Source of the DNA: Heterotrichella gracilis
Lineage: Eukaryota > Sar > Xanthophyceae > Tribonematales > Xanthonemataceae
Assembly: GCA_032358255.1 (NCBI GenBank)
Contig: JAULBX010010656.1
Span: 42,507 to 106,506, forward strand
Direction: 5' to 3'
Length of the DNA stretch: 64,000 bases
Part shown: piece by piece, positions 23,301 to 35,399 of the stretch
How positions within the stretch are numbered: position 1 is the first letter of the stretch
Layout of the letters: every line of letters begins with the position of its first letter
Position numbers and translations under genes: made by a program
Notes under the pieces: generated by a model
Databases searched by the model: none
What the model was told of the DNA's origin: nothing
What the model saw: only the letters and a program-made list of their open reading frames with translations

Positions 23301-24367
23301 GTGATGCCTGTGCTTGCATTTGTTTTTGCAACCAGACAGCGCTAATCACAGCCTGTCAGCCTGTTGACTTCGCAGACAGCCATGGCTTTATGAACAAGAC
23401 ATCATACCTGTCTATAGTTTTACACTGCACTGCGGCCATATTGACACGCTGGGCTGTACAATTGCAGATGGGGCGATGAAGAGTCTGAGAGAAATTTGTG
23501 CTTGCCCTGCAACGACTCCCCTGAGGCGCCAGCCACCACAGCGGCAGATTGCACTGCGCGGGGATGTGTGAATGGCAAGGGTTGCAGCAAATGCCCGGGA
23601 GGATACGTGCACATCCCCATAACAGTAAATCGTGATGATGGTTGGATTGATCCCCCCATCTGCACCAAGTGCTCTGTGCTAGGCATGGGCTGCACTGAAT
23701 GCGATGCAGTCAAGGTGCGCCTGTCTGACCAATGAATGGCCCTGCAGCTTGGGGCAACACCTTTTTATGCGTATGAGTGTTATGAGTTTCAGATCTTGCT
23801 ATATTGTGACAGCATTCAGGGGTTGCGGTGATGTACACAAAGAGTGCGGGGATGTACACAGAGAGTGTCACTGAGAATGGAAAAGTGTTCACTATCAAAA
23901 GTACTAGCATGCACAATCCTTGCCACTGGCAATGTCTCAGGCTTGCTGCTATGCAATGAAATGCAAATCCCCTAAGCAAGTAGTATACCATAATCTACAC
24001 GACATGACTCAAAACAATGTTGAATGCATGTGCTTGGCAGGGCTGCAAGACCTGCCCCAAGGGGTACTACAAGATGCTAGGCACACCCACCACCTGCGCC
24101 CCGTGCCCCACCGGCTGCGCAAAGTGCGTGGATGGCAAGGGCTGCACCACCTGTGCATCAAACTTCTTTGGATCAATGGGATGGGATGAATTCAATCCAA
24201 TTTTTCAGTGCGCCAGCTGTCCTCTGTACCTGGACTGCCAGGGCACCTGCCACCCCACCAAGGGCTGCACAGCGTGCCCTCCGGGCAAGAAGCTAACCAC
24301 AGCAGTCCCTCACCTTGATATCACCCAGCTCCCAGGGCAGAAGCTGATGATGTGCCTGGCGGGGTAG
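14363..24367 (+). CDS. Secreted cysteine-rich repeat protein, copy 3 (complete, 888 aa)
   Basis: Exons: 14363-14417, 14902-15064, 15376-15500, 16174-16353, 16741-16845, 17126-17300, 17544-17699, 19906-20072, 20402-20739, 21071-21385, 21922-22017, 22903-23120, 23468-23714, 24041-24367. They total 2667 nt, open for 888 codons plus stop. The usual start ATG ACA is GTG ACA here. I used the in-frame ATG nine bases earlier, giving MQHVTAGWRSS. The signal core is LVAGLLLLLVVCQAQL, then GRRVLAAAASC. Exon 12 is the most diverged module, with a charged insert (TDRDEEYSG, SIDVEDTVF). It joins exon 13 through an AT/A codon instead of the family AA/G. Intron 7 (17700-19905) is swollen by a 9-bp minisatellite and intron 11 (22018-22902) is AT-rich. 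The stop follows MMCLAG. The function is not recognised. Confidence 0.88.
15770..15885 (+). mobile_element. LINE 3'-end relic in intron 3 of copy 3
   Basis: It translates as DLQTKNIRKWYKQCQDRNRW-RKLVPG-stop. It matches 27310-27395 (DLQAKNILRWYKQCQDRNGW) and more weakly 32115-32180. The YK-CQDR-RWR-LV ending is typical of the C-terminus of LINE ORF2 proteins. Only this end survives. Confidence 0.5.
17866..18974 (+). repeat. 9-bp pyrimidine-rich minisatellite in intron 7 of copy 3
   Basis: About 1.1 kb of degenerate 9-mers, mostly CTATTTCTG, CTATTTCTC, CTATTTCCC and TCATTTCTC. The period of 9 keeps all three forward frames open and produces long fake ORFs (Ile-Ser-Pro, Leu-Phe-Leu, Tyr-Phe-Cys repeats). 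It lies entirely inside an intron flanked by well-conserved exons 7 and 8. Confidence 0.95.
19272..19456 (-). repeat. Opposite-strand block of the same minisatellite
   Basis: Units of GAGAAATAG and AGAAATAGG are the complement of the 17866-18974 array, about 300 bp downstream in the same intron. The two arrays form an inverted repeat able to fold in the transcript. Scattered units continue to about 19610. Confidence 0.9.
22018..22902 (+). other. Intron 11 of copy 3
   Basis: An AT-rich intron between the short exon 11 and exon 12. Nothing coding was found. It includes AAGTACAATAAA at about 22630, also present near 4240. Confidence 0.5.
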
Positions 24368-24474
24368 GCCGATGGAACAGCCAGCGCTTCAATACTGGAC
24401 CTGAACTGCACCCTCAACCTGCTGAAGACAATATGGTGTTTATTGTGTGAATAACTAGATAAATAATAACTATG

Positions 24475-24560
24475 CAGCCTGCCCTTGAACAAGCGCGCAC
24501 GGTTAAGAAAGAGGATTTAGCGAAGAGAAGGGCATTGCACTCCTGTTCACAGGGCCATGA
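24475..24560 (+). repeat. Dispersed GCAGCCTG-CCTTGAACAAGCG repeat, member 1
   Basis: It begins GCAGCCTGCCCTTGAACAAG after an AATAA-rich stretch and includes a GAAGAGAAGGGCATTGC-like segment. It matches 29850-29935 and 37012-37100, with weaker members at 42466, 53450 and 56473. All are on the plus strand. A SINE or small non-autonomous element is likely. Confidence 0.6.
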
Positions 24561-24835
24561 CATTAGAACGCCATCGAAGCCGGGCTGACCAAGCACATGC
24601 ATAGTCAAATGTATGCAAATGTATGCAAGGCGCAAGTTGAACACGATAGAAAAGCTATTGATGTAATAATTGGTTGCCAATACAAGTCATAATTGGATGC
24701 TAATACTCATGCTGTATATACAGCATGATGCATGTACCTAGAAAAGCATGAGCATGTACCTAGAAAAGCTATTGATGCCGGTATTTGGAAAGGGTGCGTA
24801 CACTCATGCACATGGCACTCATGTATGCTCACATG

Positions 24836-25551
24836 CAGGGCATGTGACACAGCCCAGGAAGTCAGCCGCTGTGGCGTATCCAAGGGATGCGGGCTTCACG
24901 CAGCTCAGCACCCGTGCGTTGTATTGTCCGGAGTAGTCGTCATTCATCTCCAGCATGAGGATATCCGGGGATATCTGGGGCCACCAGTGCATTGGCTACA
25001 TTGGCTACAGCCAAGACCTGCAAGGGAGGCGGTGTTTTAGCACAGCGTAAACAGCGCTACAGTTGCACCAAGCGGGTCACCCAGGGGGGTGACCGGCACC
25101 CAAAAGGTCTCCCTAAGTTAGGGAGAGCCCCTCATCATGGTCCTCCATAATGAAGTTGTGGAGATCAGGTCATTTGAACCCTATTCATTGAGTACAAATC
25201 TGGACAGACATTGCCACATGACATCACCAGGGCTTGGCACACACAGCGGCTCACAAATGTCAACAGAAACATGAGCCGTTTGCAAACAGACCTACCGCCG
25301 GAGAGCCACCTCAAGTCTTAATGAATACAGTAGCATGCAGCATATCCAGCCAACTTAGGACATGCTGCTCAGCATGGGGTCCGCGTCTGCTGGTGGCCTG
25401 GTTAGGGTTCATTGTAAGGTTAAGGGTGCGCACCTGGCTTGCATACTCCACTGGCGCAGCGCAGGTACTTATTGCAGCTGAAGCACTTGGACAAACCTGG
25501 GCAGTGCCATGATGCCCGTTGTTACGAATCATTGTGTACACGGACTGGCAC
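24836..25551 (-). pseudogene. Fragment 8: exons 3 and 4 of a family copy
   Basis: Exon 3 remnant at 25434-25551 (CQSVYTMI, then SKCFSC-like sequence one frame off) and exon 4 remnant at 24836-25017 (GLGCSQC, later VKPASLGYATAADFLGC). Exon 3 has a length-changing lesion (118 nt, wrong phase). Exon 4 carries a short direct duplication near its start. Its donor has become CATGTGAG instead of CAGGTGAG. No exons 1-2 or 5-14 were found beside it, so it is a two-exon relic between copies 3 and 4, inverted relative to both. Confidence 0.82.
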
Positions 25552-25979
25552 CTGTGCATGTGGAAGATAGGGTCCTGAGTGCAGCAGTGTGACAAGGGTT
25601 CAGGGACCGCAGTCAGGGGGTGACACAGGTGCCGGTATTGAATAGCCAAAGTGCAAACATGGTGATGGCCAACTGGAAGCTGGGTGTCAGTTCCATTACC
25701 AATCATGATCTCTTTGTAGCGGGCCGTCAGGCGTGCTGGATCTGTACTGCAAGATGTGTTAAATACGTGCTCAAGCATTTTTGTTCTTCCCATGATACGG
25801 TATCCGATATCTGAGAGAGGAGGAATCCTCGAAATTTCAATATTATGGGCAGATCCTTTGGGTTATATTATATATTTCCATATTACTTAGTAAATAATAT
25901 GGAAAAACAAACCTTCAATTTTATTTTAGATTGCTTTTTTATCTATTGCGGTATTACAAGATTTATTTGACACATCACA

Positions 25980-26872
25980 TACAGGGAGCCAACCCGGGCT
26001 CACAAGACTGTTGGGGGCGCTTGCAGAAGATACCCCGCTCGCTAAATGATCTGTGAATTAATGGAGCCACATTGGCCTCACAATTCCTACCAAAAAGGCT
26101 AAACAAGTTATGGAATTGCCAATCCAGCAGCTCGGAATTGATTCTCTAACATCGTGGTATAGCGGACATTTAAAAATAAAATGGTGTTCATCTTCAACAT
26201 GATGCTGTCCAATCGTCACGCAATATTTGCACAACAAATATTATGCTCATAATCAACGCGCCTCCATCTACCAGTTTCAACCTCAAGATCATGGGCGCCC
26301 ATTCTAAACCTAGCTAACTCAACCCTATGCCTTTTGCACAAGTCCCAGGTCAAATATTCTGCCATTGGTCCCCAATCACCACCGTGTATGCTAACATATT
26401 GCATAGTTTTCCTATTCGCATTGACTGTGTTTGACGTTCAGAATGCCAGCTTTGCTGTTTAAACTTTCCATTTACATTTGGCTCCTCGATCTCTAGCGCT
26501 TCCGAGTTGGTTGTCAGGACAGGTACGCCACAAGGCTGGCTTGCTACCGCGCTGGCATCAACCAACTCCCCCGTGAGGGGTTTGTGGCCATGTTGCTCTG
26601 ATTGAGTTTTGGTGGGCCAGGCCAATATCGATGAGCCTAGCCGCCTGCCTGTGGTTCCCTGCCTGAGTCACCCCATCCCCTGGCGCCGGACCCTCAGCTC
26701 CATTCATAGCAATCCACTGATGTAGCTGTGCCGTCCATGAGTGCTTCACTGCAGACATTAATAACCTAGTACTGCCTGTTTCTTTAAACTCCACCATACG
26801 GTTGTAAAATTTCAAAAGATGCTTCTGCCACACAAATTGCAATGGTAGCCTACCTACTTTACTGTATATCAT
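25980..26872 (-). mobile_element. Degenerate LINE ORF2 C-terminal fragment and 3' tail
   Basis: Minus-strand reading across several frames gives the post-RT region of a non-LTR element: VWQKHLLKFYNRMVEFKETG, then GAHDLEVETGRWRR, then (frame shifted) QHHVEDEHHFIFKCP, a Cys/His-rich C-terminal motif. The 3' end (AGCCCGGGTTGGCTCC plus A/T-rich tail) is shared with 35420-35490 and 63080-63118. The frame is broken several times and the reverse transcriptase domain is missing. Confidence 0.7.
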
Positions 26873-27056
26873 AAACTTTGCGGTTCAATTTCTATATTAT
26901 TCATTTACTTTATTATTACAACTTTTTATTTTTATTTTTTTAATCAATCACATATATTTTACAATAAAGTTTGGCACCACAACGGCAAAGTGGCAACCAG
27001 TGCTAGGGCTTGAAGTACTCTGATGCAGCAACTGTTGCTGCAACAGTAAATTAATA

Positions 27057-27430
27057 TTGCTGTGCTTCAACATTCACCTTGATACCCCTAGCCTGCAGTG
27101 GGCATCTGAATTCCCTAGCTTTGACAATCCAAACCCAGCCCCTTTTACCCCTTTCCTCCACCGCTCTACCCCTAGTGCTTACCCATCCCCCGTCCTTCCC
27201 CCATTTTTTTCTAGTGCTCCCACCACGGCCCTTTGCCGTCCACGCCTGCCCATTTACACCCTGCTTCGCCACCCCACGTGGTCCTTCTTTATTCCCTCTC
27301 AGACCCTCCACTAAGGACCTGCAGGCTAAGAACATCCTAAGGTGGTACAAGCAATGTCAGGACAGGAATGGGTGGCGCAAGCTTGTGCTTGGCTGATTGC
27401 TGATCTGGCCTGTGGGCTGGTATGCTGTAA
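27057..27430 (+). mobile_element. LINE 3'-end relic between copies 3 and 4
   Basis: The end encodes DLQAKNILRWYKQCQDRNGW-RKLVLG-stop, matching the relic in intron 3 of copy 3. The preceding Pro/Ser-rich low-complexity stretch has no recognised domain. Confidence 0.5.
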
Positions 27431-27597
27431 TAAATTCATATATATTACCCTCCACTATTCCCCCCCATGCTACCACTCCCTCCAACAATTCTTTTTGCCC
27501 CCCAAGGGACGGGTTCCCTGACTGACTTGACTTGGGGGCTATCCGTAGTTAATTTGGGGGCTATCCGTAGTTAACTTGGGGGCTATCCGTAGTCAAC

Positions 27598-28691
27598 GTT
27601 GCTATGCCGCCTTATTTACGCCTTTGGCGTCTGTTTGCTTTTCTTTTCTTTCTTTTCACCTGGCAGGGTATACCGGTGCATTTACAAGTCTCCAAGTCTC
27701 CAGGGCGCCATGGCCATATGGCAGGGTGTTCTTGCTGAGAATTTCAGCCACCAGGCTTGAATGGGCTCGCAGGTTACCAGTGTCCCAGTGTCCCTGTCTA
27801 AGCATCAGCGAGCACAGGCCGCCTTTATAGGAGTACTGGTGTAGGGCTACGCACCCAGCTGTCAACTGGTCCGACCGAATGATTAATATTCTTCCTGGGC
27901 TGCTGTTGGGCAAATGAAGGCAAGTGCCTGCGACTTGCCAAGCGATAGATGTGCCGTGACCCTGCGGTGAAAATTTACGTGCAGTCAACAGGGACTGCGA
28001 GAACGATCACAAGCAGCTCGCTGCTAAGATGCATGCATGCACCACACATGCCAAAAAGGAAAAGGATGACCGAAGCTCTCGATGAGAACCTCGACTGGTG
28101 ATATTTCAAGTGGATTAGGTGGTAATAACAGACGCATCCAAGTGTCTGATGCTATGCGCTGGCTGCAAGGATCTGCGGCAAGCCCTGCAGCCAGCTTGCG
28201 TGTATATCTGACGACGTCTCCATCCGCGGATAGAGACGTCACTGCGGTGTCCCTACGACGTAATTGCCAGGTGGAACGTCTACACTGCTTGCAATATACA
28301 TAGAGGTGGTTCAAGAACAGTACTTGCCGATGCCTACAGAAACAACAACTGATGTGCTTTCAGTCTGACCCTACATCAAAGTTGATACAGATATTTGTAC
28401 TCAAGAGGGACCTCCACTTGGACCGTGGTTCGATACACGGGTGGGGCCTTTCCATTCTGTGCAGCTACCTTTCATACCTTCAGAACATTGGGATACTGCC
28501 TGTTTGAAGCAGTTGCGGTTTTCAGTGAAATTTTCAGCCTTATTTCAACTGGAATGCATGCATACGACTTGGGGTATACCGGGAGAGTACGTGTCACTAG
28601 TGGTAAGCAGGGCAAGGCTTCTCAAAATATCCATTTTGGCTGCTTGTGGCCGTGCTTGTCATATTGAACGCCACGGCACTTATCCACAGGA
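27598..28691 (+). promoter_or_regulatory. 5' flank of copy 4
   Basis: It shares blocks with the flanks of copies 5 and 6: CATGCATGCA, a GACCGAAGCT segment, GCGGCAAGCC, and GAGACGTCACTGCGGTGTC at 28233-28251. An inverted pair GACGTCTC/GAGACGTC lies at 28213-28240. An orphan minus-strand exon 1 relic starts at 27865. Confidence 0.55.
27820..27865 (-). pseudogene. Orphan exon 1 relic, divergent from copy 4
   Basis: Minus-strand TTG ACA GCT GGG TGC GTA GCC CTA matches the family exon 1 (ATG ACA GCT GGC TGG AGG CGT AGC) with a lost start and altered frame. It sits about 830 bp from the copy 4 start, the same spacing as the copy 2/copy 3 pair. No following exons lie on this strand before fragment 8. 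Confidence 0.55.
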
Positions 28692-29819
28692 ATGACAGCT
28701 GGCCGGTGGCGAAGCCCATCACTGGTAGCAGGTGGGTTGACACTCTACTTGCAATTGCTGATACATAGAAAGGGGGTTCTTCACCTTTTATGCAACCATC
28801 GTCACATTCTGATCACAGTTGGCGTGCGTTTAGCACTTCGGCACGACTAAAACTCCCTGACCCTAAGTTAGGGTCCCTAACGCATATACCCTTATCCATG
28901 GTTAGGGGTATACCGTATACGGTAAACGATTTGTGAAATTATGTGCGAGGAACATGCCCATGAAGTGTGGCAAGTCTTTATCTCTGTCCATCACAGGCAA
29001 TGTAACAAGTTCAAAATTGCCTCCAAAACAGCAAACTAGCCAAACGAAATCAAAAGGTTTAATCCAACAATAGTGGGGATGAGGTTGCAGTTCGGCGCGG
29101 TGCGTTGTTCTTGTACTCGTGAATTTCCCCCTCATCTCTACACAGGGTGAGCTCGTCTGAATGGGTTCGATTGAGGGACTGCATTAAGTCACCCCGTTGC
29201 TAAAAATCCTTGCCTCTTTGCCACTCTTCGCCACCCTAGATGAAACAAGGAGACCTTTTCACTCAAATCTGTGGACTCCTGCATTATCTGTAGAGTGCTA
29301 CACCAAACTGACCCTGACATGTATGCCTAGATATACATATGCCGCGGCTTTGTTGTATAGGCTTGCTGCTGCTTCTGGTGGTGTGCCAAGCTCAGCTAGG
29401 TGCTGGCCATGATGAGGGGATTGCGGTTGGTACATGGCGGCATTTGCTTGCTGATACCAACCCCAAATGCAAGGTCGGAGGAGCTGGCTGTGCACAGTGC
29501 AAGAAAGATGCGGACGGCAACTTCTCCTGTGGCAAGTACGGGTTGCATTTATGCTTGCCACAAACTGCCTCCCCATGGGTCTGCATTTGATTGAGCATGC
29601 ACATAGTTTTGAGTATGCAAAACATTGCAAGAGTCAATTTCTGCTGTTCAATGAACGCACTTCAGACACTCTTGTCTTGAAGCAGAATTGGCCCAATTAC
29701 TTCAGGACAGCTGTAGGTCAAGGTCCCCGGCTTTCATCCCCAGAAAGCTCAATCGCTCGGTTTCTCTGGACGGACCATCTTCTTTCACCAATTAGCCCAT
29801 TTCAGGATGCAGTAGCAAA

Positions 29820-30085
29820 TATGACTAAATAAATCAATAAATAGCTACGCAGCCTGTCCTTGAACAAGCGCGTTGGTTAAGGAAGAGGAGCTAGCAGAGA
29901 GGAGGGCAACGCCCTCCTGTCCACTATGTCCTCCGAGGCTACCATATTTGGTTGGTGCATTTCCCTAGGAGTACCGGATAATGTACATTCCCTAGGAGTA
30001 CCGGTTGTGAAATTACCTGGCCTATTTCTCGCCTGGATGTGTAACCACTGACTGATGTCAGGTGGATCTTGGTGAGTGTCTTTTC
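29820..30085 (+). repeat. Dispersed SINE-like repeat, member 2 (intron 2 of copy 4)
   Basis: AAATAAATCAATAAATAGC, then GCAGCCTGTCCTTGAACAAG, a GGAAGAGGAGCTAGCAGAG block, CCTAGGAGTACCGGTT, and GTGTAACCACTGA to TTGGTGAGTGTCTTTT. The same order of blocks recurs at 36985-37270. Confidence 0.7.
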
Positions 30086-32114
30086 AGCATGTGGCTCTGA
30101 GACTCCTAAAGCGGTGAGAGTAGTTACGTTTTTGGTGTACATGGTTCCTCCCACTCCAAAACATGTTATTTCGAGATATGTGGTTTGGAGAGTACCGGGC
30201 AGCCTGAAGTATGGAACAGTTCTCTAGGTTCCATGACTAGAAAAGTTCTTGGTGTTAGTATTTGTGTCACCAGCATATTTAATTTCAGCTACGTGTACTT
30301 TGCGCTGTGCAATTGGTTGAGTAATGTTTGATACAAGGAGACCATCTGGTTTTGAGGAATTTTAGGAATTCGAATTCCTAATGACGGCATCAATGCCGGG
30401 TAGGACTGTTTCTGGAAAACGTGCGGCTGGTATGCAATAGCAAATGGGCGACTGGTAGTGGAACTGTCCAACATCTAGCTTGGCCCTTGCATTAAGCTTT
30501 TGGGCAAAGCCATTCCCCCGCGTTAACGCAGTCTCTAAACCTCGTCAAGTGCTGAAACGAGGACACACCCCTCCACATGTGCAGATGCCAGTCCGGGCAC
30601 ACACTGGTCGGCATCACATTTTTTTTATAGAAACTCCCGGGGAAAGTGGTCCAAGTGCGTGAGCTGCAGCACAGACCTGCATTGCCCCAGTGAAGGCTGT
30701 GTGCCAGGTGCGCACCTTAAGTCCTACCCTGGAATTTTAACCCTACCCAGGCCACAACCAAGAGTTTACTCTTTTTAAGCAGCATAGTGGCTAAGACAAA
30801 CACCCTGGCCTGCTTTGAAAGGTTGAAATGGCTTTTCACACTAGTGATCCGCTGTGAGTGCCCAGACCTGGGGGGCGCTGGGGATTTAGTTCGATGGTGA
30901 CCCATAGAATTGTGTGGTGATGTGCTTCTGCTTTATTTATTTATGGGCAGGTAAGCCAGACGACACCACCATCCTAGTGCTATGCTTCATAGCTAGTGCT
31001 TCTGCCACGTTACTCGCGTCTCCTGCTTGCGCGGTTACTAACAGGTTCCCTGGTGCACACTGTGTACAATAGGTGCTCACATGCGCCGCTGTTGAAACCC
31101 CCCTCCCATGCAGGTCTTGGCTGCAGCCGATGTGCAGCTGGGGCCATCCTCATGCAGGAACTCTACCCTGCATTTTCTGAAGACTACATTACTTCGCAAG
31201 GCTACTTCCATTGGCCTGAAAACGCACAAGTGCAGCGCTGTGTGAAGCCCATATACCTGGGGTGCGCTACTGCGGCTGATTCCTGGGCTGTGTCACATGT
31301 CCTGCAGGTGAGCGCAGAAGAATGCAATAACTTGTTTCAAACAATAAACCAATTAACCTAATCAGTTGTGCCATCAATTCAATGCCCTGTAGGTGAGCAC
31401 AAATGAATTTTATGTGTCTTCCTCTCTCTTGCGCACTCTTGCGCACTCATGCCCCTCCGCCCTGCGCATTACGCGCATTCCCCTTGTGTCCCCTTGTTGC
31501 AGGCACAATCCGGGTGCTGAACGCATACTACTACAATGCCTACGCCGTTCTTGTGGCGAACGGCATGCCCCAAACCGACTTTGCTGCTTACTCAACAGGT
31601 ATGTGGGGGCGAGTAAGATTGTCGCAGGAACGCCAGTCCAATACAGGCACTGCCGTCTGGGTTTGTGTCCCATACTGTCAAATGGTCATCGTGTGAATGG
31701 TTGTGGTTGACGGTATGTGCCTGCTGATGGTGAAGCCAGACTGCCATACATTATTCATGGCTCGATTCTTGCTCAGGTTTTTCATGCGTGCCCTGCTCCA
31801 AGCTGGGCTGCAGCGCTGCCACCTGCAAGGACACAGTTGGATGCACCTCCTGCCCTGCTGGCAAGTACCTAGGGTTCAGCGCAGACCCTAACGTGCCCAT
31901 TTCCACACGCACCTGCGTTGCCACGCCTCCCTCCACCAAGGCGAACTGCAAGTGAGTGCTTACCCAGTGGACTGTTCACCGCACATACGAATAATAAGAT
32001 TATGATTATTACATGCATGCTTATGACATTTACCGGATGCATAAGTCCTTAAATGTATGGTGTTTGGTAGGGTAGAGGGGACAAAGGGGGTAGGTAAGCC
32101 AAGGGCCACATGAG

Positions 32115-32180
32115 CTGACCTACTCCAGCAGGACATCAAGTCGCGTGGGATCAATAGATGGTACAAACACTGCCAGGCAA
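32115..32180 (+). mobile_element. Short LINE 3'-end relic in intron 6 of copy 4
   Basis: It translates as LQQDIKSRGINRWYKHCQA, matching the RWYKQCQD end seen at 15770-15885 and 27310-27395. No other part of an element was found. Confidence 0.35.
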
Positions 32181-35100
32181 ATCTGTACTGTCATTGCTGG
32201 CACCATTTCTGGATATTGCGCGCCTGTAGTCGCTAATAAATAAGTCAGCCCATGTGACCCTGGTCTTCCTTTGCAACGAGCTTGACACTCCATTACTGTA
32301 TAATATACCTCCTGGTCCAAGGGGCATGATTCTCGAACGGGAATTAACCAATGCGCTGTAATTGCCCCGCAACTGTACCCTTGCTTTTGGTATTAAAGCT
32401 CATGGCACAAAGAGAGGACCACCATTTGCAAGTCTATCAACCCTGCAATTCTGTTACGTCTTTGTAGACCACTCACGCATTGAATCTATGCAACAGACCT
32501 CTAATTTACTTTTATTTATAAACCAAGAGCACTGCTGGCAAACCATGAGCAGCAAGAAGATAGCTGAAAGTCTCCAAATTGTTGTGCTATAGCATAGATG
32601 CTGCTTAGGCTTAACTTAACCGCATGGCCGGTTTGCAAACATTGATTTTCATTGTACATGTACAGGCGGTTTGCCCCCAGTGGAGCATGTGCTCAGTGCA
32701 CCCAGGGCTACATGATGTACCAGCCACCCACCTCTGGCCCAACCCTAGCTGGGGCTTCATACAGCCTACCACTCAACCTGGCCAACACGCATTGCAGGAG
32801 CTGTGCAGAATATGGCAGGTGGGTGGCACTTTGATGCATCGTGGTTGATCTGGGTACAAACAGCACTGGTTCCCCATGAGCTTGCACCATGCCATAGTGG
32901 GCTGTTGCCGCGTTTATTGCAAGCTGCCATGTGGTGGATGTGCAGCAGTAGTTCAAATGACTTGCAATATTGTCTTGCGGTGGTCAACCTGCAGTGCACA
33001 TCAACGTCGACAGTGAATCAGATGCTGCTGCTGCAATAAAAGATAAGTGAAGTGAGTTGAACCCATAGTGCTGATCGTGCCATACGCACACTAATATGAT
33101 AAGCACTCACTCCTCAAGAAAAGAGTGATCATACTATGGATCATACTCTTTGAATTTCTTTTCCATTGATTATATTTTCCAATTTGAATTTTGAATTCTT
33201 TTGAATTTGAATAGGATTTCATTCACAGCAAATGAACCAATGCTGCAGTGCTAGGCCGGAGTGCTCCACGTTGACCCTTTTAGGGTTGCCTGGCAGTGCC
33301 TGGTTGACCTGTTTCCTCAACCCTTGTGTGTGGTTTTGCCACAGGTGTGCCAAGTGCGACTCTACCAATGGGTGCACCTCCTGCCCCAACAACTTCCTGC
33401 TGCTGCCCGACCTCAACAATACCCTAGGGTCCAAGGTGTGCCGCAGCTGCCAGGAGGTGCTGGGATGCAAGGAGTGCAACGGTAAAACAGGATGCACCAG
33501 TAGTTGTCCAGGTGAGAGAAGCAGGTTATACCACGAGGAACATCATCAATAGCTAATTAAAAGGCATGGATAATTTACTGATCGCCGCAGCGTGGCAAAT
33601 GATCCCCAGTGACATGGCTTGGTTGCATTTGCAAACAGGAGGTGCCTCTCCCAGGCAGACAATGTAGCTAGATTCAGCGGATATATACACTGTACATGTA
33701 CCAAATGTGCAATTTAGCTACCTAAACATCCTCCCATGCCTACCCTTTTGCAGCCAACTCCTTTCCAGCCACTGCTGCCAACTCTAGCCACTGGTATAAC
33801 TGGTACCCCTCTCTGGCCGGGCTGAAGGCATGCGCTTTCTTTCGCAACAGCCTGTGTGCAATCGCGAAGCCCGAGGTTGGCTGCACCGCATGCAAGGCGG
33901 GTGCCATGTTGGTGGAATACAAATCAACCAACCCCTACATATATGAGTATAAACTATTGACTACCGGCTACCAAACCACCCCCCAGAGCACGTGCGTGAG
34001 CGTGAGCTGTGATGACTGCGCGACTTGCAACTCCCAGGGCTGCCTCACTTGCCACAAGGGCTCTATCATGCAGAGCTTCACCGGAGATCCATCATTCTGC
34101 ACGAGCTGCAGTGAACAGGTGAGGAGTGCTTCGAAATTTGGGTGTGTGGATAAAAATGCAGAAAGGTATAGCTGGGCGTCACATGTACATACTTGAGCAA
34201 GCTTTTGGGTTCAATGGCCTTTGCATTGGTCTTGAAGCAGCATAGCAAGGCAGCCCAATGCATTGATGATCATCATTGCTGGCACCCACCCGCCACTGTG
34301 TGTATGTGCAGTTTGGCACTGGTTGTTCCGCCTGCAATGCCAACACTGGCTGCACATCAGCACCCAAAGGATACTACAGGGTGAGAGATGACAGAGGTCT
34401 GCTCCAATTGGAAAAGTGCCCATCCAACTGTGCCAAGTGCGAGGACAACAAGGGGTGCACAGCCTGCAAGCAAGGTACCTCTACTTCCTTCCATACCCTG
34501 AGGAGAGTGATTGCAGCGCCGACGGTGACGCTAGTGACGGCTTTCCTTGCACTCATGGTGCTACTGTTCCACGGGAGCGCTGCGTTCCTGTGTCCAGTCT
34601 CAACTGCGCGAAGTCAAATGCAAAGGGGTGCACGTCATGCAAGAAAGGCTACTTCCCAAAGAAGGTGCGATGCATGCCATGCCTGCGGTGTTGTGCATCC
34701 ATACTGATAAACCAGCCACCCAGCACTGGTAAGCCTACCTTGTGTATTCAGCATGGCATTGTTTCCCGGCAGGATGTTTCTTGCATAGTACCCCCAATGC
34801 TCCCTCCACCCCCTCCACCCCCACCAACGCTCCCTCCCAACTTGGTTCATGCCCAAGTCTTGTGATGCTGCCATGTGATGCAATATGTCACCCCCAATGA
34901 GGTGGCGTTCGTGGGGACAAATCTTACTACTGCATGTACTGTATGTGCAGGAGGCACACCAAAATGGCAGCATCAACGTATGCGTGCAGTGCTCCACCAG
35001 CTGTGCCGGTGCGTGTCTGGCAGAAAAGGGGTGCCTCAAATGCAAGGTGCGCGATGTAATTCTCGACAGTTCATGGGCAATGAGTTGAATTTCAATCATG

Positions 35101-35399
35101 TAGCCTTTGTCCACATGGGCTTATCAATATTTCATGGCTAATCATGATTGCAAGCACGAGTGACCTGGATGGTATGCAACAATTATAATCAGGATGAGGG
35201 GTGATTTATATTTTAATATTACTTGTGCACCAGTGTTGGGTGAAATGGGTAGCATGGTAGTGCAGTAAGCCGAGCAACTGGTTGGCCACCATATGCCATG
35301 GTAGTTTGCCCAGCCTTGACTCTTGGACTGGAGTGAAGCATACTCAGCAACGCTACCGGGGTATGAAGCTACCGTATATATATTTTACAAGCTAATCAA

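Noticed and set aside
27051-27396. Overlapping proline/serine-rich frames on both strands near 27.1-27.4 kb
   Set aside because: Low-complexity C-rich sequence before a LINE-like tail. No domain, no partner exons and no conservation in the other copies beyond the RWYKQCQD end.
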